The notes beneath the pieces are model-generated. The model searched no databases and was not told the origin of the DNA. It saw only the letters and a program-made list of their open reading frames with translations. From the NCBI GenBank assembly GCA_947460915.1, contig CANHKJ010000208.1, forward strand, positions 1 through 5,555: a DNA stretch of 5,555 bases. The letters run 5' to 3'. Shown piece after piece: positions 1 to 4,908 of the stretch; position 1 is the stretch's first letter, and each line of letters starts with the position of its first letter. The stretch comes from Verrucomicrobiia bacterium. GTDB taxonomy: Bacteria > Verrucomicrobiota > Verrucomicrobiia > Verrucomicrobiales > Akkermansiaceae. The translations under genes were made by a program, and so were the position numbers.

Positions 1-1
1 A

Positions 2-70
2 GGAAATGTTAGCATTCTTGTGAAATTGCTGCGGGAAATGTATTGCGATGCCGCTACATCGGGCGCATGA
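2..70 (+). CDS. Possible C-terminal end of an upstream gene (partial)
   Basis: One + frame is open from the window edge to a TGA at 68-70. It reads GNVSILVKLLREMYC and then DAATSGA, which looks protein-like. The other two + frames hit stops within 25 bases. If real, its stop overlaps an ATG at 67 as ATGA, a common arrangement for translational coupling with the next gene. About 23 open codons can easily occur by chance and no family is recognisable, so this is a weak call. Confidence 0.25.
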   Translation, partial: GNVSILVKLLREMYCDAATSGA

Positions 71-78
71 TCACGGCC

Positions 79-912
79 ATGGCTCAACTCGGCGAACGCT
101 GCTCCCTGCGCATCATCAAATCCCGCAACTCCGGTTTCTATCTCGATGCCGGCGATCTCGGCGAAATCCTGTTGCCCGGCACCGAATACACACCCGAACT
201 CCACGTTGGCGTGGATGTCAGCGTGTTTCTCTATCTCGATTCCTCGGATCGTCCCATCGCTACGCGCAAGATGCCACTCGCGATGCCGGGAGAAATCGCC
301 CTACTAACCTGCACCGCTGCAAACGACATGGGCGCTTTTTTTGATTGGGGACTTCCGAAAGAGCTCCTCGTTCCCTACCGAGAGCAAGCCAAGCCGATGA
401 TCCCGGGTCGCCATTACGTCGTGAAAGTCATGATCGATGAAAAAAGTGGTCGATTTGTCGGTAGCCAGCGCATAGCCCGTCACCTCGTCTCAGCCGCAGC
501 CCGCTACCAAGATGGTGCCCGCGTGCAGGCCTTGCTCTGGGGAAAAACAGATCTCGGCTACAAAGCGGTGGTCGACGGCAAATACAACGGCTTGTTTTTT
601 GCCAACCAAGTTTTTCAAAAGCTCGAATACGGACAAACCGTAACCGCCTATGTGTTAGAGACGCGCAGCGATGGAAAGTTAACTCTCGGCCTGACAGAAG
701 TGGGGCGCAAAAAAATTACACCGATGGCACAGCAGTTTCTCGAAAAGCTCAAAGAAACAGGTGAGCTGCCGCTGACTGATGACAGTACACCCGCAGCGAT
801 CCAAAAACATCTCGGCATGAGCAAAAAGTCCTTCAAGCAAGTCGTAGGGCAGCTCTACAAGCAGAAAAAAATCGCACTTGAGCCAACGCGGATCGTGTGG
901 ATCGAAGATTGA
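79..912 (+). CDS. cvfB: CvfB-like S1-domain RNA-binding protein (YitL/CvfB family)
   Basis: This gene encodes a 277-residue cytoplasmic protein resembling the CvfB/YitL family, which has tandem S1-type OB folds followed by a C-terminal winged helix. Visible parts are a first S1-like unit at about residues 3-62 (GFYLDAGDLGEILLPG, then a strand ending in IATRK), a second at about 68-130 (MGAFFDWGLPKELLVP), a third at about 145-210 (GYKAVVDGKYNGLFF, DGKLTLGL) and a winged helix at about 214-275 (STPAAIQKHLGMSKKSFKQ, ending RIVWIED). The signature 'F.DWGLPKELLVP' is characteristic of the family. Family knowledge: RNA binding, with S. aureus CvfB affecting virulence gene expression; the role in this organism is unknown. 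The ATG at 79 was chosen because homologues typically begin MAxxG. Alternatives are the ATG at 67, which overlaps a possible upstream stop, and the TTG at 43. No Shine-Dalgarno is visible before any of them. The gene is convergent with rplY. Confidence 0.88.
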   Translation: MAQLGERCSLRIIKSRNSGFYLDAGDLGEILLPGTEYTPELHVGVDVSVFLYLDSSDRPIATRKMPLAMPGEIALLTCTAANDMGAFFDWGLPKELLVPYREQAKPMIPGRHYVVKVMIDEKSGRFVGSQRIARHLVSAAARYQDGARVQALLWGKTDLGYKAVVDGKYNGLFFANQVFQKLEYGQTVTAYVLETRSDGKLTLGLTEVGRKKITPMAQQFLEKLKETGELPLTDDSTPAAIQKHLGMSKKSFKQVVGQLYKQKKIALEPTRIVWIED

Positions 913-937
913 GATTTTTCCTCATCGCCGCGCACAA

Positions 938-967
938 AAAAAGCCGGGAATTGCTTCCCAGCTTTTT
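938..967. terminator. Bidirectional intrinsic terminator between cvfB and rplY
   Basis: AAAAAGC (938-944) pairs with GCTTTTT (961-967) and GGGAA (946-950) pairs with TTCCC (955-959), with one C/A mismatch (945/960) and a TTGC loop. On the + strand the stem ends in five T. On the - strand it ends in seven T (complement of 936-942), so it should work better for rplY. It lies 26 bases after the cvfB stop and 24 bases after the rplY stop, which fits one shared terminator for two convergent genes. Confidence 0.85.
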
Positions 968-990
968 GATAGTCGTGATCGAGCGAAAGA

Positions 991-1611
991 TTACTTCTTC
1001 TTGCCTTTGGCAGGAGCAGCTTTTTCGACTACGGCAACGATTTCGACAACACGTGGCTTGCCGAGGTGAGCCACTACTACTGAAGCAGCGTGTGTAGCAA
1101 CAACGCCAGTTGGCAGTTTCAAGTCGCCAATGTGGAGAGAATCACCAATTTCCAAGCTGGTTACGTCAGCATGCAGCAAACTAGGAAGATCGTTTGGCAA
1201 GCAGCGGATTTCCAAGGAGTGAACTGTGTGTTCCAGAACACCACCACCGTTTTTCACACCCACTGGCTCACCTTCGAGGTGAAGTGGCACGTGAGCAACA
1301 ATCTCGGTGTTTTCATCGATAGCGCGGAAGTCAGCGTGAATCGGAGCACCCGTGATGTTGTGATGTTGCACAGCTTGCAAGAACGCCAGAGACTGACCTA
1401 CGCCCTCGATGTCCAAGTTGACAAGAATGTTTTCCGAAGTGCTGTGTGCGAGCACATCGACGAAAGTGCGCAGATCCACTTTCAGGTTTTTGTTTTCCTT
1501 GCCCAATCCGTACATGACGGAAGGCAGCCAGCCTTCTTTGCGCATTTGGTTGAGACGGCCGGAACCTGTACGGTTGCGGATAGCGGCTTTGAGATTCGTT
1601 TTCTGGGACAT
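991..1611 (-). CDS. rplY: 50S ribosomal protein L25, long Ctc/TL5 form
   Basis: This gene encodes a 206-residue ribosomal protein that binds 5S rRNA in the central protuberance of the large subunit. The N-terminal L25 domain covers about residues 4-95: LKAAIRNRTGSGRLNQMRKEG, a LPSVMYG segment, and the HADF motif near 92-95. The C-terminal TL5/Ctc beta domain covers about 100-187, with VPLHLEGEPVGVKNGGGVLEH and LEIRCLPNDLP. A short basic tail, KGKKK, closes the protein. The length matches the two-domain Ctc type rather than the roughly 94-residue E. coli L25. The start at 1611 gives the normal MSQK-like N-terminus. No Shine-Dalgarno is visible in the bases before it. The gene stands alone here: the prs and pth neighbours common in other bacteria are absent from this side, and cvfB is convergent. 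A promoter lies about 58-86 bases upstream of the start codon. Confidence 0.96.
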   Translation of the reverse strand: MSQKTNLKAAIRNRTGSGRLNQMRKEGWLPSVMYGLGKENKNLKVDLRTFVDVLAHSTSENILVNLDIEGVGQSLAFLQAVQHHNITGAPIHADFRAIDENTEIVAHVPLHLEGEPVGVKNGGGVLEHTVHSLEIRCLPNDLPSLLHADVTSLEIGDSLHIGDLKLPTGVVATHAASVVVAHLGKPRVVEIVAVVEKAAPAKGKKK

Positions 1612-1638
1612 GATACGCGAGCGTGTTGTTAGTTTGTG

Positions 1639-1663
1639 AGAGGTTCCAACCCCTCTTGCGGGG
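1639..1663 (-). promoter_or_regulatory. rplY leader with two overlapping hairpins
   Basis: Near the predicted 5' end of the rplY transcript, CCCC (complement of 1660-1663) can pair with GGGG (complement of 1650-1653) around a 6-base loop. Alternatively AGAGG (complement of 1652-1656) can pair with CCTCT (complement of 1639-1643). The two pairings share bases, so they cannot form together. They could be a protein-binding or attenuation element, or simply a stabilising 5' hairpin. Function is not established from the sequence. Confidence 0.35.
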
Positions 1664-1668
1664 CGCGG

Positions 1669-1697
1669 GATTTAGCGGATTCGCAGCCACTTGTCAA
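1669..1697 (-). promoter_or_regulatory. Sigma70-type promoter for rplY
   Basis: On the - strand a perfect -35 box TTGACA (complement of 1692-1697) is followed by a 17-base spacer and a TAAATC -10-like hexamer (complement of 1669-1674, 3 of 6 to consensus). Transcription would start near 1660-1663 and leave a leader of about 50 bases before the rplY ATG. The DNA just behind the -35 box is rich in A tracts (AAAATTTT at 1696-1703 and others), which could act as an UP element. The -35 box and its spacing are convincing; the -10 box is moderate. Confidence 0.7.
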
Positions 1698-1773
1698 AAT
1701 TTTGTTTCCTGAATTGGGATTTTTTTGGATTTTTCTCTCCAATTTGATCATTTTGCACCAATTTGCACGAAAA
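1696..1773. other. Phased A/T tracts, predicted curved DNA behind the rplY promoter
   Basis: Short A/T tracts are centred near 1699.5, 1713.5, 1723, 1732, 1743, 1752.5, 1762 and 1771.5. From the second tract on, most steps are 9 to 11 bases, close to one helical turn. Tracts in helical phase bend DNA in one direction. The run begins at the -35 box of rplY and extends upstream of it, where curvature or alpha-CTD contacts can raise promoter activity. The tracts are read directly; the bending and its effect are inferred. Confidence 0.5.
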
Positions 1774-1779
1774 TCGCAC
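1753..1779. repeat. Three short direct repeats, TTGCAC-like, one helical turn apart
   Basis: TTGCAC occurs at 1753-1758 and 1763-1768, and a one-base variant, TCGCAC, at 1774-1779. The starts are 10 and 11 bases apart, so all three face the same side of the helix. This is the layout of a small binding array for a regulator, but the copies are short and could be incidental to the phased A/T tracts around them. Confidence 0.3.
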
Positions 1780-1883
1780 CCAATTGACGCTCCTATCACC
1801 ATTCTTCCTCGGTCACGAAAAAAAACCATTGCCAGCAAGCGTATCCTACGCCATAGTTCGCCTGTCAGCACGCTACTGCACCA

Positions 1884-1897
1884 TTCCGAATTCGGAA
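1884..1897. repeat. Perfect 14-bp palindrome TTCCGAATTCGGAA
   Basis: The 14 bases are an exact inverted repeat with no spacer. A further half copy lies close by: ATTCCG at 1883-1888 and its complement CGGAAT at 1914-1919. A spacer-free palindrome suits a dimeric DNA-binding protein better than an RNA hairpin. It sits between divergent promoters, about 190 bases upstream of the rplY -35 box and about 230 bases upstream of the yebC start. Confidence 0.35.
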
Positions 1898-2050
1898 AGG
1901 CACATTCCCATCACGGAATCGCAATCCAAGCGCGCTAAGTATCCCTGAGTTCACGGATCGCCCACACGATAGGATTATCGGCAGCTCATCCAGCTACCCC
2001 TTGATTGTTCTGCAAGCGTGGTCATCGTCACAACTTCTCTCCCTCTGCCG

Positions 2051-2089
2051 GTCGGGCTTTTTCTTGATGCACATGCATCCCGTCCCGAC
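2051..2089 (+). promoter_or_regulatory. Two-tier hairpin upstream of yebC
   Basis: GTCGGG (2051-2056) pairs with CCCGAC (2084-2089). Inside it GATGCA (2066-2071) is followed by CA and TGCATC (2074-2079). An asymmetric internal loop (9 bases including five T, and 4 bases) separates the tiers. The inner tier has only a 2-base loop, so as RNA it would lose a pair, while as DNA it resembles an operator dyad. It ends 36 bases before the yebC start. It could be a leader structure, an operator, or the terminator of an unseen transcript. Confidence 0.35.
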
Positions 2090-2125
2090 GTAACACAAAC
2101 ACCCTTAATCATTTACTGAAACTTC

Positions 2126-2878
2126 ATGGCCGGTCATAACAAATGGTCCAAGGTCAAGCACATCAAAGCACGCGTCGATGCCATCAAAGGTCGTGTGTTC
2201 TCGAAATGCGCCCACGAGATCGCCATCGCAGCACGCGCCGGTGGCGGAGACCCCATGCTCAATGCTCGCCTACGCACCGCCATCGATAACGCCAAGGCCG
2301 TCTCGATGCCGCGCGAGAACATTGATCGGGCCATCAAAAAAGGCACCGGCGAACTCAGCGGCGTCACCATTCACGAAGTCACCTACGAAGGCTATGGCCC
2401 ATCTGGCATCGCATTTCTCATCGAAATCGCCACCGATAACCTCAATCGCTCTGCCCAGGACATCCGCACGATTTTTTCCAAAAACCACGGCGCCACCGCC
2501 ACACCAGGCGCCGTTGCCTACCAGTTTGACCGCAAGGGTGAAATCGTCCTCGCCGCCAGCGCCGGCTCCGAAGAATTCATTCTCGAAGCTGCCATCCTCG
2601 CAGGAGCCGATGACGTGCATTCGGACGAAGACGAGCACACCATTTTTACCCAACCAAATCTGCTCGGTAACGTAGCCCAAGAACTTCGCGCCCAAGGCCT
2701 GGCCATTCAGTCCGAAAAATTCACCTCACTCCCCCAAACCACCGTCACTATCGATGACATCAACATCGCACGACAAGTTCTCAAACTCTACGACATCCTC
2801 GATGCCTACGATGACACACTCAATGTATTCACCAACTTCACAGTCTCAGACACCATTCTTGGCGAGCTCGATTCTTAA
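2126..2878 (+). CDS. yebC: YebC/PmpR family translation or regulatory factor
   Basis: This gene encodes a 250-residue cytoplasmic protein, close to the family's usual length of about 240-250. The diagnostic N-terminus MAGHNKWSKVKHIKA is intact and fixes the start. Next come the helical domain I (to about residue 78, with PRENIDRAIKKGTGE) and the mixed domains II and III, including YEGYGPSGIAFLIEIATDN, NRSAQDIRTIFSKN and an acidic segment DDVHSDEDEHTIF. The family was annotated as a DNA-binding transcriptional regulator (PmpR). More recent work on YebC and its mitochondrial relative TACO1 supports a ribosome-associated role in relieving stalls at proline-rich stretches. Which role applies here cannot be read from the sequence. 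No Shine-Dalgarno precedes the ATG. The rho start lies 24 bases after the stop, so the two are probably co-transcribed. Elsewhere yebC often sits beside ruvC, which is not visible here. Confidence 0.95.
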   Translation: MAGHNKWSKVKHIKARVDAIKGRVFSKCAHEIAIAARAGGGDPMLNARLRTAIDNAKAVSMPRENIDRAIKKGTGELSGVTIHEVTYEGYGPSGIAFLIEIATDNLNRSAQDIRTIFSKNHGATATPGAVAYQFDRKGEIVLAASAGSEEFILEAAILAGADDVHSDEDEHTIFTQPNLLGNVAQELRAQGLAIQSEKFTSLPQTTVTIDDINIARQVLKLYDILDAYDDTLNVFTNFTVSDTILGELDS

Positions 2879-2902
2879 AAACACTTTCCCAGTATAAACC
2901 GC

Positions 2903-4738
2903 ATGAGCGATTCCCTACCCCAATCCAACGACGCTGCACCCGCCAAAAAAGCGGCGAAGAAAACCGCGAAAAAAGCGGCTACCAAGGCGGCCAAATCTCC
3001 TGTCGAAGCCGTAAGCGTCACGCCTGCAACCAAGGTCCCCGCCAAAAAAGCAGCCAAGAAGGCAGCCTCGAAAGTCGCGAAAAAAATCGCCAGCGCCGAA
3101 CCGCCAGCACCTGCTCCCGCTCCTGCCGTAGCAACCACCGCAAAGAAAGCTGCTCGTAAAACCGCTAAAGCATCAGCGCCTGCGCCGGAAGCCAGTCCCG
3201 CCATAGCCGAGGCCCCCAAAAAACGAGCCGCAAAAAAATCATCGAGCCCCGCCACACCAGTTGTTGCGCCAAATGATGCAGCATCGAACGCTGCACCACA
3301 AAATCAACAACCTGCCCAGCAACCACCTCAAGATCGGCCTGTTCGCGATCAACAGCCGCAGCAGCATAACAAAGCCCAGCATCCACAAAAGCAGCAGTAT
3401 TCCCAAAACAAAGGCCAGCAACAACGCCCCCAACACAGCCAGCAAAATGGCGCGCAAAACAACAATCAACGTCCCCAACAAGGGCAACAGAACGATTTCA
3501 AGAAAAACAAATTTCAGAACAATAAGTTCGATCGCAACAACAAGCAAAAGAACAAACCATTCCAGAAAAATCAGCCACCTGCGAAATTTGATCCCGATGC
3601 CGACCGCAACAACGCCGTGCTCAGTGGTCCGAAAACCGAGGCTCAGGGACTGCTTGAAATCGGCCCCAAAGGCAGCGGATTTTTGCGCAGCCTGAAGAAA
3701 AGCTTCGAACTCGGCAAAGACGATCCCTTTGTGAGTGTAGCGCTGATCAACAAGCTCGGCCTGCGCCCCGGCGTCATTCTCAACACCCTAACCCAGATGG
3801 GACCGCGTGGACCACAAGTCGTGGAAATCGTCGATGTCAATGGCGCCTCCCCCGATGATGCACGCCGCATGCCACACTTCGAGGAACTCACCGCCGTCAA
3901 TCCCTGCAAACGCATTCCCTTTGAAAACGACCAAAATCGCTTCACCACCCGCGTGCTCGACATCGTAGCGCCCGTCGGCCGTGGCCAACGCGGTCTGATC
4001 GTTTCGCCTCCTCGCTCCGGCAAGACGACTCTCATGCTCCACATCGCCGAGTCCGTGATGAGACGAGAGGACGACAACTTGCACTTGATCATTTTGCTCG
4101 TCGATGAACGGCCCGAGGAGGTCACGGAATTCCGCCGCGCCCTGCCTCAGGCGGAAATTTTCGCTAGTTCCAATGACGAGCACCCTCGCAATCATTGCCG
4201 CATTGCTGAGCTCACCATCGAGCGCGCCAAGCGCCTTGTCGAGGCCGGCAAGCACGTCTTTTTGCTGATGGATTCCATCACCCGCCTCGCCCGCGCCTAC
4301 AACAACACCGGATCCACTCAAGGCCGCGGCATCGGCACCGGCGGCGTCACCGTAGGTGCACTGGAAATCCCCCGCCGCCTCTTCGCTGCCGCGCGCAATA
4401 CCCGTGAGGCCGGCTCCTTGACGATTCTCGCCACCGCATTGATCCAAACCAATTCCCGTGCCGATGAAGCCATTTTTCAAGAATTCAAAGGCACAGGTAA
4501 TATGGAAATTGTGCTCGACCGCAAGATCGCCGAAAACTACATCTACCCCGCCGTAGATATTTTCAAATCAGGCACACGCCGCGAGGAATTACTTCTGCCC
4601 GAGCACATGCTTCACAAGATTTTCTTAATCCGCCGCGGCCTATCTGGGCACAAACCTCTCGAAGCCATGGAGCGCCTGACGTATTTCCTAAAAAAATTCC
4701 CGTCCAACGCACAAATGCTACTCGAAATCAAAGGTTGA
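2903..4738 (+). CDS. rho: Transcription termination factor Rho with long disordered N-terminal extension
   Basis: This gene encodes a 611-residue hexameric RNA helicase that loads on C-rich RNA and ends transcription using ATP. E. coli Rho has 419 residues; the excess is N-terminal. Residues 1-130 are a K/A/P-rich basic tract with repeated AKKAAKK units. Residues about 131-228 are Q/N-rich with scattered K, R and P. The cold-shock-like RNA-binding domain follows from about 248 (LLEIGPKGSGFLR to about 330). The ATPase core has the Walker A motif PPRSGKTT (369-376), the DERPEEVTE catalytic-glutamate segment (401-409), Walker B LLMDSITRLAR (454-464), the Q-loop region GRGIGTGGVTVGAL (474-487), EFKGTGNME, and the arginine-finger motif SGTRREELL with R559. 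I do not see the usual N-terminal helical bundle next to the RNA-binding domain. No Shine-Dalgarno precedes the ATG at 2903, which is the only sensible start after yebC. A strong intrinsic terminator follows. Confidence 0.97.
   Translation: MSDSLPQSNDAAPAKKAAKKTAKKAATKAAKSPVEAVSVTPATKVPAKKAAKKAASKVAKKIASAEPPAPAPAPAVATTAKKAARKTAKASAPAPEASPAIAEAPKKRAAKKSSSPATPVVAPNDAASNAAPQNQQPAQQPPQDRPVRDQQPQQHNKAQHPQKQQYSQNKGQQQRPQHSQQNGAQNNNQRPQQGQQNDFKKNKFQNNKFDRNNKQKNKPFQKNQPPAKFDPDADRNNAVLSGPKTEAQGLLEIGPKGSGFLRSLKKSFELGKDDPFVSVALINKLGLRPGVILNTLTQMGPRGPQVVEIVDVNGASPDDARRMPHFEELTAVNPCKRIPFENDQNRFTTRVLDIVAPVGRGQRGLIVSPPRSGKTTLMLHIAESVMRREDDNLHLIILLVDERPEEVTEFRRALPQAEIFASSNDEHPRNHCRIAELTIERAKRLVEAGKHVFLLMDSITRLARAYNNTGSTQGRGIGTGGVTVGALEIPRRLFAAARNTREAGSLTILATALIQTNSRADEAIFQEFKGTGNMEIVLDRKIAENYIYPAVDIFKSGTRREELLLPEHMLHKIFLIRRGLSGHKPLEAMERLTYFLKKFPSNAQMLLEIKG
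2933..3250 (+). repeat. Lys/Ala-rich repeat tract within rho (histone-H1-like)
   Basis: Codons for about residues 11-116 of Rho encode repeated AKKAAKK, AKKTAKK and ARKTAKA units broken by P/A/S linkers such as PPAPAPAPA. The DNA carries recurring GCCAAAAAAGC-type units and six A runs of 6-7 bases (2945-2950, 2969-2974, 3044-3049, 3080-3086, 3218-3223, 3232-3238). The protein segment would be disordered, strongly basic and able to bind nucleic acid non-specifically, like bacterial histone-H1-like tails. The composition is seen directly; the function is inferred. Confidence 0.75.
3293..3586 (+). repeat. Gln/Asn-rich low-complexity tract within rho (prion-like)
   Basis: Codons for about residues 131-228 of Rho encode a segment dominated by Q and N, with runs such as NQQPAQQPPQ and QNGAQNNNQRPQQGQQN, turning N/K/F-rich towards its end (FKKNKFQNNKF). 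This is the composition of a prion-like disordered region. The reading frame stays open and runs into the RNA-binding domain, so it is a genuine part of the protein. At RNA level the same stretch is C-rich and G-poor. Confidence 0.75.
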
Positions 4739-4747
4739 TGCATCAAC
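4734..4747. repeat. Perfect 14-bp palindrome over the rho stop codon
   Basis: GTTGATGCATCAAC is an exact, spacer-free inverted repeat that includes the rho TGA (4736-4738). It lies two bases before the terminator stem. It could be a protein-binding site, or just the chance product of the last codons and the following bases. Confidence 0.35.
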
Positions 4748-4749
4748 AA

Positions 4750-4798
4750 GTAGCAAGAAGCACACAACAAGTTTTCGCCAACTTCTTGCTACATTTTT
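4750..4798 (+). terminator. Intrinsic terminator after rho
   Basis: GTAGCAAGAAG (4750-4760) pairs perfectly with CTTCTTGCTAC (4782-4792). The 11-bp stem has a 21-base loop and is followed by ATTTTT (4793-4798). A smaller competing hairpin, AAGTT/AACTT (4769-4773 with 4780-4784), uses part of the same arm. The - strand side has no T run, so it works for + strand transcripts only. It should end the yebC-rho transcript, so the following isomerase gene needs its own promoter. Confidence 0.85.
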
Positions 4799-4833
4799 CC
4801 CGAAAATTTCATTTGTCAATACATCCGAAACAT

Positions 4834-4838
4834 GGGAG
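4834..4838 (+). promoter_or_regulatory. Likely ribosome binding site of the cyclophilin gene
   Basis: GGGAG lies 10 bases before the ATG at 4849 and is the clearest Shine-Dalgarno-like sequence in front of any gene here. It supports that start. A TTGTCA (4813-4818) upstream resembles a -35 box, but no matching -10 box is seen at the right distance. Confidence 0.45.
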
Positions 4839-4848
4839 CATTAGATGC

Positions 4849-4908
4849 ATGCGCCACTTGTTGTCAACCCTCCTGGTTTTGCTTACCTCCACTGCAACAA
4901 GCATGGCT
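4849..4908 (+). other. Signal peptide of the cyclophilin-type isomerase
   Basis: The first 20 residues have a short basic start (MRH), a hydrophobic core (LLSTLLVLL) and a small-residue cleavage region (TSMA before Q21). This is a typical Sec/signal peptidase I pattern. There is no lipobox cysteine, so it is not a lipoprotein. Confidence 0.8.

Larger units (their letters stand above)
1612..2125. other. Divergent intergenic region between rplY and yebC, no gene
   Basis: These 514 bases separate two divergently read genes. Open frames inside it have no family resemblance and run across the rplY promoter, so I call no gene. The rplY-proximal part (1612-1780) holds the leader, promoter and phased A/T tracts. 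The middle holds a perfect palindrome at 1884-1897 and a small hairpin at 1967-1980 (CGATA, GGAT loop, TATCG). The yebC-proximal part holds a two-tier hairpin at 2051-2089. I found no convincing -35/-10 pair for yebC, and no tRNA or other structured RNA gene. Confidence 0.6.

Noticed and set aside
1090..1632. Long + frame opposite rplY
   Set aside because: It is the antisense shadow of a clearly identified L25 gene, with no protein-like motifs.
1638..1690. Possible tRNA-like segment (GGTTGGAACC and GCGAATCC on the - strand)
   Set aside because: No acceptor, D and anticodon arms could be arranged around it, and the bases are better explained as the rplY promoter and leader.
1636..1938. Open frame of 100 codons on the + strand in the intergenic region
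   Set aside because: It resembles no family, runs over the rplY promoter and the phased A/T tracts, and has no ribosome binding site.
2047..2065. Possible terminator: GCC...GGC followed by a T run
   Set aside because: The stem is only three pairs; the larger two-tier dyad at 2051-2089 accounts for the same bases better.
2270..2695. - strand frame of 141 codons opposite yebC
   Set aside because: It is a shadow of a conserved gene, with no start context and no family resemblance.
2933..3250. Separate histone-H1-like gene fused or overlapping with rho
   Set aside because: The frame is continuous with no stop or internal start context, so it is an N-terminal part of Rho and not a separate gene.
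3788..4480. Long - strand frame (230 codons) opposite the Rho ATPase core
   Set aside because: The + strand holds invariant Rho motifs throughout; the antisense frame is Gly/Ala-rich and unrecognisable, as expected for a shadow.
2903..4738. F1-type ATPase beta subunit or flagellar FliI as an alternative to Rho
   Set aside because: The RNA-binding domain (GSGFLR), DERPEEVTE, LLMDSITRLARAYN and SGTRREELL with the FKGTGNME segment are specific to Rho.
4813..4846. Sigma70 promoter for the cyclophilin gene (TTGTCA as -35)
   Set aside because: The best -10-like bases (TTAGAT) are 22 bases away, too far for a normal spacer.
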